Origin: Brevibacterium sediminis
GTDB taxonomy: Bacteria; Actinomycetota; Actinomycetes; Actinomycetales; Brevibacteriaceae
Assembly (NCBI RefSeq): GCF_013623905.1
Contig: NZ_JABKDD010000012.1
Coordinates: forward strand, 1-64,000
Reading direction: 5' to 3'
DNA length: 64,000 nucleotides
Position 1 is the first letter of the stretch; the number at the start of each line of letters is the position of its first letter. The translations under genes and the position numbers were made by a program. The notes beneath the pieces are model-generated. The model searched no databases and was not told where the DNA came from. It saw only the letters and a program-made list of their open reading frames with translations. Shown in pieces: positions 1-8,387 of the stretch.

Positions 1-121
1 GAAGCCGAGCGTGCAGCGGCCTACGAGGCGTGGGTCCATGACTATAATTTCCATCGACCCCATACCGGTATTGGCGGACTCACACCATCAGCTCGTGTTC
101 ACAACCTCACGGGGAAGTACA
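1..121 (+). mobile_element. Right end of an IS481-type insertion sequence
   Basis: The window opens inside an insertion sequence. The final bases before position 122 read as an outside end that begins TGTACTTCCCCG on the reverse strand; TGT...ACA tips are usual for IS481-family elements. It is followed directly by tCTAGc at 122-127, which matches the NCTAGN target preference described for Bordetella IS481. The left end and the inverted-repeat partner lie outside the window, so the boundary is inferred from the tip and target motif. Confidence 0.6.
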
Positions 122-126
122 TCTAG
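1..126 (+). CDS. IS481-family transposase, C-terminal fragment (5' end outside window)
   Basis: The first 41 codons are open from the window edge and end at TAG 124-126. They encode the end of a DDE integrase-core transposase: the stretch around W11 and the YNFHRPH motif, followed by TGIGGLTP and a basic tail, is characteristic of the IS481/IS3-like integrase core after the last catalytic Glu. The gene begins upstream of the window. Its stop codon lies inside the putative target-site tetranucleotide CTAG rather than in the element itself, so the terminating codon may be created by insertion. Whether the transposase is intact cannot be judged. Confidence 0.75.
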   Translation, partial: EAERAAAYEAWVHDYNFHRPHTGIGGLTPSARVHNLTGKYI

Positions 127-127
127 C
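122..127. repeat. Putative IS481 target-site duplication (NCTAGN)
   Basis: tCTAGc directly abuts the IS tip at 121. The CTAG core supplies the TAG stop of the transposase on the plus strand and, being a palindrome, the TAG stop of the DUF3515 gene on the minus strand. The other copy of the duplication would be left of the window. Confidence 0.5.
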
Positions 128-647
128 CGGCGATGTCCTCGGCTCCGACGCACTCGTTCTCCGGAGGGAACTTCGACAGGGTCGGTGAGATCGCGGCGAG
201 CACGTCATTGCCTGACTCGGCCTTGCGGTTGACGAGCACCTCGACGGCGGGGGTGCGCCCGTAGCTGGTGAACCTCCACGTCGAATCGTCGTCCTCGACC
301 GGCTTCGAGATCCAATCGACTCCGGACACGCTCACGCACTGATCTGTCGTCGGCCCGGGGGGAGTGACTCCGCAGCGCAGCACCGCGACGTTGGGATCTC
401 CCCACGCCTTCGTGCCCTGCGAGGAGGTCGTGCGTGCCTTCTCACCCGAGATCTCATCGGGCAGGGTGAGCAGGATGTCGGCACACTTCGGATTCGCCGC
501 ATCCTTGGCCGGTTCGACGATGACGGTGCGCGAACACCCGGTCACCGCCAGACCGGTGAGTACCGTGGCCAATGCGACGAAGGTGAGAGAACGACGACGG
601 TGCGCGGGCCGGGCGTTGCGGCGCGTCGAAGCAGGGCGAGATCTCAT
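123..647 (-). CDS. DUF3515 family lipoprotein
   Basis: The 174-aa product has a very basic N-terminus, a hydrophobic stretch (residues about 21-37) and a lipobox ending VTGC, so it is predicted to be exported and lipid-anchored. The rest is a small acidic extracytoplasmic domain with Cys pairs typical of DUF3515 proteins, whose function is unknown. In Actinomycetota this family usually lies between ddl and thiL; thiL is indeed divergent next to it, while the ddl side is occupied by the IS element. I chose the ATG at 647 because an upstream ATG at 710 would run into the thiL promoter and lengthen the signal peptide unnaturally. Its stop overlaps the transposase stop tail to tail. Confidence 0.75.
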   Translation of the reverse strand: MRSRPASTRRNARPAHRRRSLTFVALATVLTGLAVTGCSRTVIVEPAKDAANPKCADILLTLPDEISGEKARTTSSQGTKAWGDPNVAVLRCGVTPPGPTTDQCVSVSGVDWISKPVEDDDSTWRFTSYGRTPAVEVLVNRKAESGNDVLAAISPTLSKFPPENECVGAEDIAG

Positions 648-667
648 AGGACTACCGTATCGCCCGA

Positions 668-679
668 TAACCTGGAGCC
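668..679 (+). promoter_or_regulatory. thiL -10 box, probable leaderless start
   Basis: TAACCT (668-673) fits the actinobacterial TANNNT -10 consensus and is followed by six bases and then the ATG at 680, so transcription would begin at or next to the start codon. GGAGCC in the gap could instead act as a weak ribosome site. Confidence 0.45.
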
Positions 680-1717
680 ATGACCCGACTGTCCGAACTT
701 GGCGAATCACACATCATCTCCCGCGTGCTGGGCCGTAATCCCAGCAGCACGCACGTGATCGTCGGACCCGGAGATGATGCGGCCGTGACCGCACCTGAGG
801 GTCGACTCGTCTCGACCGCGGACATGCTCGTGGAGAACGAGGACTTCACTCGCGAGTGGTTGGACTGGAAGAAGCTCGGAGTCAAGGCAGCGGCCCAGAA
901 CCTGGCCGACGTCTGTGCCATGGGAGCGACCCCGCACGGACTGCTCATCTCCGCAGCCGTCCCCGATGACACGGACATCGTCTGCCTCGAAGCCCTGTAC
1001 TCCGGGCTCTTCGACGAAGCGGAACGAGCAGGGACGGCTTTGGACTGCATGGTGCCGATCATCGGCGGGGATCTGTCGTCCTCGGGTCTCATCGTCATCG
1101 CCATCACCGCTCTCGGGACGGTGGGCGAGGAGTCCGCAATTCTGCGCTCCGGAGCCCGGCCCGGGGATTCGCTCTACCTGGCCGGAACGGTCGGTCGATC
1201 CGCCGCCGGGCTCGACCTGCTCTTCGCCGGAGCGCGACCTGACACCGTCGGACCGGAACTCCGCTCGCTCATCGACACCCAGCTGGCGCCACAGCCTGAC
1301 TACGGTGCGCTGCGCACGGTCGGGGCGGCCTCGGCGATGATCGACGTCTCCGACGGGCTCAGCCTCGACCTCGCCCGGGTGGCGGCCGCCTCGGGGGTGG
1401 GAATCGACCTTGACTGTTCCCTGCTGAGCGACCTCGTCGACCCGCTGCTGCCCGCAGCCGAATTCGTGCTCGAAACACGGGCGACTGGAGGGTCAGGCGA
1501 CGGGGTCGGAAAAACGGAGGTGGCCGCGACGGCAGAGGATCTGGCGCTGTCCTGGGTGCTCGACGGGGGAGAGGACCACGGCTTCGCCGCGTCTGCGCCG
1601 CCGTCCGCCGTGCCTGGAGTAGGCTGGCGGAGAATCGGTGAGATCCGCACCGGACACGATGTCAGCCTCGACGGCACACCCGTGCCGGCGAGCGGTTTCA
1701 GCCATTTCGGGAAGTGA
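680..1717 (+). CDS. thiL: Thiamine-monophosphate kinase
   Basis: ThiL phosphorylates thiamine monophosphate with ATP to give thiamine diphosphate, the last step of cofactor synthesis in the cytosol. The 345-aa protein has the N-terminal GPGDDAAV motif (residues 29-36), the STADMLVE segment that corresponds to the substrate/Mg site, the NLADVCAMGA helix and GGDLSSSG, plus the C-terminal ATP-binding half with IDVSDGLSLDL and GGEDHGF. Length is usual for the family. The start has a -10 box six bases upstream and may be leaderless. The gene is followed after one base by the DAK2 kinase gene. The rpmB gene often found between these two in related genomes is not here. Confidence 0.93.
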   Translation: MTRLSELGESHIISRVLGRNPSSTHVIVGPGDDAAVTAPEGRLVSTADMLVENEDFTREWLDWKKLGVKAAAQNLADVCAMGATPHGLLISAAVPDDTDIVCLEALYSGLFDEAERAGTALDCMVPIIGGDLSSSGLIVIAITALGTVGEESAILRSGARPGDSLYLAGTVGRSAAGLDLLFAGARPDTVGPELRSLIDTQLAPQPDYGALRTVGAASAMIDVSDGLSLDLARVAAASGVGIDLDCSLLSDLVDPLLPAAEFVLETRATGGSGDGVGKTEVAATAEDLALSWVLDGGEDHGFAASAPPSAVPGVGWRRIGEIRTGHDVSLDGTPVPASGFSHFGK

Positions 1718-1718
1718 C

Positions 1719-3350
1719 ATGAGCAACGCCATCAGCCTCAACGGTCGTCTGGCCGCCCGCTGGGCCCGCCGTGCGGTCGACCGGCTGCGCAAGGAACGCA
1801 CCGAGATCGACGAGCTCAACGTCTTCCCCGTCCCCGACGGCGACACGGGCACGAACATGTACCACACTCTGCGCGCCGCCTACCTCGCCGTCGAAGAGCT
1901 CACCGGCCCCGTCACCCTCCCGCAGGTCGTCGCCGCACTCGCCGCCGGAGCCGGACGTGGTGCGCGCGGCAATTCCGGGCTCATCCTCGCCGTCGCCCTG
2001 CAGGGCGTCGCCGATGCCCTGGCCGGAGTCACCGTGGCCACCGCCGACGCCATGGCCACCGCCCTGGAGACCGCGTCCGACCGGGCTCGGTCCGCCGTCG
2101 CCCGACCCGTCGACGGCACCATGCTCACCGTCCTCGACGCCATGGCCACCGAGGCCCGCGAACGTGCCGACGACGGAGCCTCCCTGATCGATGTCATCGC
2201 GGCAGTGCGGGAACGCTCCCGGTCGGCGCTGCGGGAGACCACCGGACAGCTCACCGTGCTGCGCGAAGCCGAGGTCGTCGACGCCGGATCGACGGGCATC
2301 GTCGAACTCTTCGACCTCCTCTACGCCACCGTCACCGGCCGCACCCCACAGGATTCGATGCTCGCCGAGGTGGCCCGCGCCCCGAAGATCATCCACGAAG
2401 CCACCGCCGACGAACTCGAGATCGTCGCCATCCTCGCCGACACCCCCGCGGACTCGCTCGCCGAGGATCTCGACCGCCTCGGCGGGACCTCGATCGTCAT
2501 CAACGCGGCCAAGGTCCACGTCCACGTCGCCGACGAAACGACCGCCGCGACCGTCATCGACCGCCTCGGCCAATACGGGATCGCCCGGCTCGACATGGAA
2601 GACCTGCGGATGCACGAGGAGGAGGGCGAGACGAAGCTCATCGCCCTGGTCAAGGGCACGGGACTGCTCATGCACACCGCGCTCAACGGGGCCACGGCGC
2701 TGACTCCGGAGGTGGGGGACCTGTTCGAGACGATGTCCGAACTCATCGCCGCCGAGGACCGGGAGGTCATCGTCATCCCCAGCTCCACCTCGGCGCTGAA
2801 GTCCCTGGCAGGGCTGGGTGCGCACGTTGTGCGCTCCCGCAACGTCGGCACCCTGCTCTCGGCCCTGGCCGTCTACGATCCGTTCGCTCCGGCGGGGGAG
2901 ATCTTCGCCGATATGACCGAAGCGGCCGCGGGCACGAGGGTGGGCACGATCTACTCGGCCGATCAGCTCGCCACCGACCCTCCGACGGGGATGCTGCCGG
3001 TGATCCGCGAGGACGAAGGATCGACTTCGGATGGCGTTCCGGGCGCTGCCAACGCTCTCGGTCCGGGTGGGGGCACGGCAGTGGCGGCTCATCCGGCACA
3101 GTTCTACCGGGTCTTCATCGAAGGCCGCGCGAAGACCCAGAGCACGGAGCTGCGGACCTTGGTGGAGAAGCTCGCTGATCGGCTGCTCGGGGCCGGGGGA
3201 GAGCTGCTCACCGTCGTCCACGGACCCGACTGCGCACCGGAGGTGCTCGACCACCTGCGTGACTGGATCCAGAAGTCACACGAGACCGTCCACTTCCAGG
3301 ACATCGATGCCAGAGACTCCGGAGTGCTCGTGATCATGGGGGTCGAATGA
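1719..3350 (+). CDS. DAK2-domain protein, fatty-acid kinase FakA-like
   Basis: The 543-aa protein begins with a DAK2 (dihydroxyacetone-kinase L-like) ATP-binding domain: FPVPDGDTGTNM around residues 29-40, ARGNSGLIL, PVDGTMLTVLDA and DAGSTGIVELF. A middle region and a C-terminal DegV/FakB-interacting-type domain (VIVIPSSTSALKSLAG) follow, the architecture of YloV/FakA. In Firmicutes FakA phosphorylates fatty acids held by FakB; in actinobacteria the substrate is less clear, so the fatty-acid role is by family only. ATG 1719 is two bases after the thiL stop, and the stop overlaps recG by ATGA, indicating translational coupling in a thiL-fakA-recG-rsmD operon. Confidence 0.85.
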   Translation: MSNAISLNGRLAARWARRAVDRLRKERTEIDELNVFPVPDGDTGTNMYHTLRAAYLAVEELTGPVTLPQVVAALAAGAGRGARGNSGLILAVALQGVADALAGVTVATADAMATALETASDRARSAVARPVDGTMLTVLDAMATEARERADDGASLIDVIAAVRERSRSALRETTGQLTVLREAEVVDAGSTGIVELFDLLYATVTGRTPQDSMLAEVARAPKIIHEATADELEIVAILADTPADSLAEDLDRLGGTSIVINAAKVHVHVADETTAATVIDRLGQYGIARLDMEDLRMHEEEGETKLIALVKGTGLLMHTALNGATALTPEVGDLFETMSELIAAEDREVIVIPSSTSALKSLAGLGAHVVRSRNVGTLLSALAVYDPFAPAGEIFADMTEAAAGTRVGTIYSADQLATDPPTGMLPVIREDEGSTSDGVPGAANALGPGGGTAVAAHPAQFYRVFIEGRAKTQSTELRTLVEKLADRLLGAGGELLTVVHGPDCAPEVLDHLRDWIQKSHETVHFQDIDARDSGVLVIMGVE

Positions 3351-5494
3351 CGACCCGGCTCGAAGACAACTTCCGGCCGGGCGATCGGAAGAACCTGGCA
3401 AAACGTGGGGTGCATTCGGTCACCGACCTGCTCCGCTTCTTCCCGCGGCGCTACCTCGTCCCCGGGGAGCGCACGGAACTCGGGGATCTGCCCCTGGGGG
3501 AAACCGCGATCATCCAGGCCGAAGTCATCCGGGTGGAGACGCGACGGATGAAACAGCGGAAAGGAACCATCACCGAAGTCATCGTCCATGACGGGAAGCA
3601 GTCGATGAAGATCGCGTTCTTCAACCAGTACTGGTTGGAGAAGTCGCTGAAGCCGGGACTGACCGTCGTCTTCGGCGGCAAGGTGGAGTCGTTCCGGGGG
3701 CAGCTGACGCTAGCGTCTCCGGTGTGGCTCAACCGCACCGAGGATGACCATGAGTGGACTCCCGAGGACCTCAACTCGCCGTTCCCCATCTACCCGGCTG
3801 TGAAGAAGATCGCACAGTCCCGGCTGTGGAGTTCGATCAAGACCCTGCTCACCGTCGCTGGGCCCGAGGAGTTCGAGGATCCGCTGCCGAAGGGGCTGCG
3901 GGACGCTCATGAGCTGCCGGACCTGCGCACAGCTCTCGAAGACATGCATCGACCGCGGAAGATCGAGGACGTCGAACGGGCCCGGCTGAGGTGGAAATGG
4001 GAAGAGGCGCTCGCCCTGCAGGCCGAATTCGCCGCCCGCAAAGCGAAACTGGCCGACGAGAAGGCGACGCCGCTGCTCACGCAGGGGACGAAGAGCCGCC
4101 GGTTCGACGAAGACCTGCCCTTCACCCTCACCGCCTCTCAGATCAGGGTCGGCGAGGAGATCGCTGAGGACATGGCTGCGGACCGGCCGATGCACCGGCT
4201 CCTGCACGGTGACGTCGGTTCCGGTAAGACCCTCGTGGCACTGCGGGCCATGCTCACTGCGGTCGACTCCGGTGCCCAGGCCGCCATGCTCGCCCCCACC
4301 GAGGTGCTCGCCACTCAGCATTTCCATTCGATCCAGACATTCCTCGACGAGCAGATGGCGCTGTCGCCGCTGCTGGCTGACGACGACCAGGTGACGGTGG
4401 CGCTGATGACCGGGTCGATGCCGGCGAAGGACCGTCGCGAACTCGCCCTCGACCTCGTCGCCGGGAACATCGACATCGTCGTCGGCACGCATGCGCTGCT
4501 GTCGGAGTCGACGTTGTTCTCAGATCTCGGTCTCATCGTCGTCGACGAACAGCACCGCTTCGGTGTCGAACAGCGGGAAGCGCTGCGTGCGAAGGGCGGG
4601 GAAACCACCCCGCATACTCTCGTGATGTCGGCGACGCCGATCCCGCGCACCGTGGCGATGACGGTCTTCGCCGACCTCGATATCTCGACGCTCGACGAGA
4701 TGCCGGCGGGGCCGAAGGACATCGCCACCCATGTGGTGCCGATCGTCGACCAACCTGCCTGGTACGTCCGGGTTCGGGAGCTCATGCGGCAGACCGTCGA
4801 GGCTGAGAAGGGGGTCTTCGTCGTCTTCCCGCGAATCGAACCGACGGATATCGAAGATCCGGAGTCCGGGGACGTAGTCGGACAGAAGCAGGGCATCGAA
4901 GACATCACACGGAAGCTGTCTGAGACCCCGGAACTGGCTGGTCTGAAGTTCGGTCTGCTGCATGGGCGGATGTCGACGGCGGAGAAGGACCGGGTGCTCG
5001 CGGACTTCGTCAAAGGCGACATCGAGATCCTCGTCTCGACGACGGTCATCGAGGTCGGCGTCGACGTAGCGAGGGCGACGATGATGGTCATCATCGAAGC
5101 CGAGAACTTCGGTGTCGCACAGCTGCACCAGCTGCGTGGACGCGTCGGACGTGACGGCAGCTCGGCCCTGTGCTTCCTGCTCACCGAGATGAGTGCTGAG
5201 GATGAGAGCTATGGACGGCTGCAGGCCGTGGCCGAGACGCTCGACGGCTTCGCTCTGGCCGAATACGATCTCGATGCCCGAGGCGAAGGCGATGTGCTCA
5301 GCGGCTCCCAATGGGGTGGGTCGTCGCTGCGGCATCTGTCGATCCTCCGCGACTCCGAGATGGTCGCCGAAGCGAAGACGATCGCTGAGCAGATCGTCGC
5401 GGTCGACCCGACACTGGAAGCGGTGCCCGCGCTCAAGGCCTTCATCAGGCGCGTCCTGCCCGAGGACGACGCCCACTTCATCGAGGCAGGCTGA
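3347..5494 (+). CDS. recG: ATP-dependent DNA helicase RecG
   Basis: RecG remodels stalled replication forks and branch-migrates Holliday junctions. The 715-aa sequence has the N-terminal wedge/OB domain (about residues 50-150), helicase motif I HGDVGSGKT, motif II DEQH (VVDEQHRFGVEQR), motif III MSATPIPRT, motif V region STTVIEVGVDVA and motif VI QLRGRVGRDG, then the C-terminal TRG region. An insertion of acidic character (about 500-520, around DIEDPESGDVVG) lengthens domain 2. ATG 3347 overlaps the preceding stop by four bases. rsmD follows after 10 bases. Confidence 0.95.
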   Translation: MTTRLEDNFRPGDRKNLAKRGVHSVTDLLRFFPRRYLVPGERTELGDLPLGETAIIQAEVIRVETRRMKQRKGTITEVIVHDGKQSMKIAFFNQYWLEKSLKPGLTVVFGGKVESFRGQLTLASPVWLNRTEDDHEWTPEDLNSPFPIYPAVKKIAQSRLWSSIKTLLTVAGPEEFEDPLPKGLRDAHELPDLRTALEDMHRPRKIEDVERARLRWKWEEALALQAEFAARKAKLADEKATPLLTQGTKSRRFDEDLPFTLTASQIRVGEEIAEDMAADRPMHRLLHGDVGSGKTLVALRAMLTAVDSGAQAAMLAPTEVLATQHFHSIQTFLDEQMALSPLLADDDQVTVALMTGSMPAKDRRELALDLVAGNIDIVVGTHALLSESTLFSDLGLIVVDEQHRFGVEQREALRAKGGETTPHTLVMSATPIPRTVAMTVFADLDISTLDEMPAGPKDIATHVVPIVDQPAWYVRVRELMRQTVEAEKGVFVVFPRIEPTDIEDPESGDVVGQKQGIEDITRKLSETPELAGLKFGLLHGRMSTAEKDRVLADFVKGDIEILVSTTVIEVGVDVARATMMVIIEAENFGVAQLHQLRGRVGRDGSSALCFLLTEMSAEDESYGRLQAVAETLDGFALAEYDLDARGEGDVLSGSQWGGSSLRHLSILRDSEMVAEAKTIAEQIVAVDPTLEAVPALKAFIRRVLPEDDAHFIEAG

Positions 5495-5504
5495 GGGAGC
5501 AGAT

Positions 5505-6107
5505 ATGAGAATCATCGCCGGCGCACATAAGGGCGCCAGACTGTCCTCACCGTCGGGGGCGAACACCCGACCGACGTCCGACCGCGTCAAGGAGTCCCTG
5601 TTCTCCATGCTCGACGGCTACGGGGTGCTGCCTGCAGCGAACGTCCTCGACCTCTTCGCCGGTTCCGGTGGACTCGGATTCGAGGCGATGTCGCGGGGCG
5701 CAGCACAAGTCGACTTCGTCGATTCATCCCTGGCTGCGACTCGCGCTCTGGAATCCAATACGGACAAGCTCGGTCTCGACCATTCGGCCGAGGTCCACAC
5801 CGGGGACGTGCTCCACTTTCTCGCCGGACTGCCCAGACCGGAGAATCCGGAGTCACGTGTCTTCGACCTCGTGTTCATGGATCCGCCGTACCCGTTGGGG
5901 GAGGACGCTGTCACACAGATCCTCAGACGGCTGAGCACACACCTGGACATGGAGTCCATCGTCGTCGTCGAACGTGCCGCGCGTTCGCCGGAGCCGACGA
6001 TGCCCGACGGGCTGGAGGTCTTCCGTTCGAAGACCTTCGGCGAGACCGCGATCCACTTCGTCCAGTTGGTCGGGGAGCCGGACGAAGTGAGCGCCGCAGA
6101 GGATTAG
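5505..6107 (+). CDS. rsmD: 16S rRNA (guanine(966)-N2)-methyltransferase RsmD
   Basis: RsmD methylates G966 of 16S rRNA in the assembled 30S subunit using S-adenosylmethionine. The 200-aa product starts MRIIAG and has the N-terminal RPTSDRVKESLFSML segment, the SAM-binding motif DLFAGSGGLGFEA and the catalytic tetrad FMDPPY that defines N2/N6 methylases. The ATG at 5505 is preceded by GGGAGC and matches the family start. The stop overlaps by four bases with the convergent ABC ATPase gene. In many relatives coaD follows directly; here the Ehu-type operon and its regulator lie between. Confidence 0.93.
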   Translation: MRIIAGAHKGARLSSPSGANTRPTSDRVKESLFSMLDGYGVLPAANVLDLFAGSGGLGFEAMSRGAAQVDFVDSSLAATRALESNTDKLGLDHSAEVHTGDVLHFLAGLPRPENPESRVFDLVFMDPPYPLGEDAVTQILRRLSTHLDMESIVVVERAARSPEPTMPDGLEVFRSKTFGETAIHFVQLVGEPDEVSAAED

Positions 6108-6910
6108 AGCACGCTGGAGAGGAATTTGCGCGTGCGCTCGTGCTGCGGATTGTTGAAGATCTGATCCGGCGGACCCTCTTCGAGCACCTGACCGCCGTCG
6201 AACATCATCACGCGGTGAGAGACGTCGCGGGCGAACTGCATCTCGTGTGTGACCAGCAGCATCGTGATGTCCGTGGTCTCGGCGATATCGCGCAGAACCC
6301 CGAGCACGTCCCCGACGAGCTCGGGGTCAAGCGCCGAGGTGACCTCGTCGAGGAGGAGGATCTCCGGGTTCATCGCCAGTGCTCGGGCGATCGCCACACG
6401 CTGCTGCTGACCGCCGGAGAGACGAGTCGGGTGAGCGTCGGCCTTGTCGGCCAGTCCCACCCGTTCGAGCAGCTCCTTGGCTTCCTTGGTGGCTTCGACC
6501 TTGGACTTGCCGAGCACATGGACGGGGGCTTCGATGATGTTCTCGAGCACGGTCATGTTCGGGAACAGGTTGAACTGCTGGAAGACCATGCCGATGCGCG
6601 TGGTCATCTCACGCGTGCGCTTCTTCGGCAGTTCCACGCGTTTGCCGCCGCGGTCCTCGTGCGTCAGCGGCTGACCGTCGACGAAGATATATCCGCCGGT
6701 GAGCTCCTCGAGCGTCATCACCAGGCGCAGGATCGTCGTCTTGCCCGAACCGCTGGGCCCGATGAGGGTGACGCGTTCGCCGGGAGCCACCGTGAAGTTG
6801 AGGTCCTTGAGCACGGTGGTCGGCCCGAAGCTCTTCTCCACATCCTTGAACTCGATCGCCGGGTGTGACGATGCGGAGGCAGTCGTTGGGGTGTTCTCAG
6901 TAGGTGGCAA
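6104..6910 (-). CDS. ehuA: Ectoine-type amino acid ABC transporter, ATP-binding subunit
   Basis: This is the ATPase of a polar amino acid/ectoine importer at the cytoplasmic face. It shows Walker A GPSGSGKTT, Q-loop in FQQFNLFPN, signature LSGGQQQRVAIARALA, Walker B ILLLDEVTSALDPE and the switch His in LLVTHEMQFA, typical of the HisP/GlnQ (PAAT) family. There is no ATG near the beginning; the first suitable codon is TTG at 6910, inside the last codons of ehuD, giving 268 aa and a 14-bp overlap. The start is therefore uncertain. The gene is last in the ehuB-C-D-A operon, and substrate assignment rests on EhuB. Confidence 0.8.
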   Translation of the reverse strand: MPPTENTPTTASASSHPAIEFKDVEKSFGPTTVLKDLNFTVAPGERVTLIGPSGSGKTTILRLVMTLEELTGGYIFVDGQPLTHEDRGGKRVELPKKRTREMTTRIGMVFQQFNLFPNMTVLENIIEAPVHVLGKSKVEATKEAKELLERVGLADKADAHPTRLSGGQQQRVAIARALAMNPEILLLDEVTSALDPELVGDVLGVLRDIAETTDITMLLVTHEMQFARDVSHRVMMFDGGQVLEEGPPDQIFNNPQHERTRKFLSSVL

Positions 6911-7553
6911 GGCGTCGATCCAATCTCTGAATGAGCAGTGAGGTCGGGTAGCTGGCCGCGAGGAAGATGATTCCGGCCAGGGTGAAGGCTTCCGTGTAGG
7001 CGAAGGTCGAACCGCCGAATTCCTTCGCAGCAGTGACGAGCTCGACGACGGAGATCGCGAACAGGAACGGAGTGTCCTTGAACATCGCGACAGCGTAGTT
7101 GCCCAGCGACGGGATGGTTGCCCGCAGCGCCTGCGGCAGCACGATCGCAGTGAACGTGCGCACCGGCGGCAGCGACAGCGCAGTGGCAGCCTCGAACTGT
7201 CCCGGCGGCACGGCATCGATTCCGGAGCGGTAGCTTTCGGACATGTACGTCGAATAGTGGATGCCGATGACGATGAAGCCGATCACCAGAGCTGGCACAT
7301 CGACGAGTCCCGGAATATCCGAGAACGCGTAGTAGACGAACAGCAGCTGGACGACCAGCGGGGTGTTGCGGATGAACGCGACGATGAGCCGGACGAGCCA
7401 GTTGATCCACCGTGGGAGGCCGCGGATGGCGACGGCGAGGATGAGCCCGAGAATGGCAGCAATGACGGTGCCCACGACCGTGGCGATGAGTGTATTGACG
7501 AAACCGCGCAGCAGGATCGGCAGTGCCTCGGCGGCGAATTCCCAATTCCACAT
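6897..7553 (-). CDS. ehuD: Ectoine-type ABC transporter permease EhuD
   Basis: A 218-aa integral membrane permease of the HisM/His-Glu-Gln-Arg-opine family. Hydrophobic segments lie near residues 15-45, 55-80, 85-110, 140-165 and 185-205, with the inner-membrane EAA-type loop that docks on the ATPase in the PPGQFEAATALSLPPVRTF region. With EhuC it would form the channel dimer. ATG 7553 overlaps the ehuC stop by one base (TGATG), so the two are translationally coupled. Ectoine specificity is inferred from the operon partner, not from the permease itself. Confidence 0.78.
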   Translation of the reverse strand: MWNWEFAAEALPILLRGFVNTLIATVVGTVIAAILGLILAVAIRGLPRWINWLVRLIVAFIRNTPLVVQLLFVYYAFSDIPGLVDVPALVIGFIVIGIHYSTYMSESYRSGIDAVPPGQFEAATALSLPPVRTFTAIVLPQALRATIPSLGNYAVAMFKDTPFLFAISVVELVTAAKEFGGSTFAYTEAFTLAGIIFLAASYPTSLLIQRLDRRLATY

Positions 7554-8365
7554 CAGAGGTCACCTCCCTGCCCGGGGAACGGCCCTTTGGTGTGGTTGGT
7601 GCCTTCACCGGCGGCAACGTGTGACTTGAGACGGTCCTTGCGCACGGCGTCGGCACGGGCAGCACGCCTGGCCTCACGGCGATCGGTGCGAGAGTTCGGG
7701 CGACGGCGGCCGAGAGCTTTCGTCGCTCTGCGTTCGAGGAAGTTCATGAACTCCTGGAGCAGCCATGCAAGTGCGAAGTAGATGAGGAGGCTGATCGAAT
7801 AGGCGAACATCGTGTCACCGGTCGACTGACGCAGCTGTTCGGTTTTGTCTGTGAGGTCGGAGAGCGTGATGAAGGAGACGACCGCCGTGCCTTTGAGCAG
7901 CTGGATGAGCAGCGTCGCCAGGGAAGGGATCATCAATGCCCAGGCCTGCGGGAAGATCACGCGGACCATCCGACGGGTGGGGGAGAGGCTGAGTGCGATC
8001 GCTGCTTCCCACTGACCGGGTGCCACGGTCTTTATCGAGGACCGGACCACCTCGGCGGAATAGGCTCCGTAGTTGAGCGCCAGAGCGGCGACACCGCAGG
8101 CCATGGGGTCGAAATCGACGCCGAGGAGCGGGAGCACGTAGAACAGCCAGAACAGCTGCACGAGCAGAGAGGTGCCGCGGAAGAATTCGACGACGATGCG
8201 AGCCGGAATGCGCAGCCAGGCGGTCGGCGAGGTCATCGTCAGTCCGAGGATGAGTGCGATGATGACGGCGCCGATGCTGCCGGCGACCGTGAGGATGATG
8301 GTTGTCTGAACTCCCTCCCACAGCTGTGGGAGGAAGTTCAGCAACGTTGTGACATTGTCATTCAT
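7553..8365 (-). CDS. ehuC: Ectoine-type ABC transporter permease EhuC
   Basis: A 270-aa HisM-type permease. Five or so transmembrane segments occupy roughly residues 15-215, with the EAA-loop region APGQWEAAIALSLSPTRRM. The last 55 residues are a highly basic cytoplasmic tail (GRRRPNSRTDRREARR and onward) that is longer than usual for this family and probably disordered. It follows ehuB by 22 bp and overlaps ehuD by one base. The order B-C-D-A differs from the ehuABCD order of Sinorhizobium. Confidence 0.78.
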   Translation of the reverse strand: MNDNVTTLLNFLPQLWEGVQTTIILTVAGSIGAVIIALILGLTMTSPTAWLRIPARIVVEFFRGTSLLVQLFWLFYVLPLLGVDFDPMACGVAALALNYGAYSAEVVRSSIKTVAPGQWEAAIALSLSPTRRMVRVIFPQAWALMIPSLATLLIQLLKGTAVVSFITLSDLTDKTEQLRQSTGDTMFAYSISLLIYFALAWLLQEFMNFLERRATKALGRRRPNSRTDRREARRAARADAVRKDRLKSHVAAGEGTNHTKGPFPGQGGDL

Positions 8366-8387
8366 GGTGCGTGACTACAGCGCCGAC

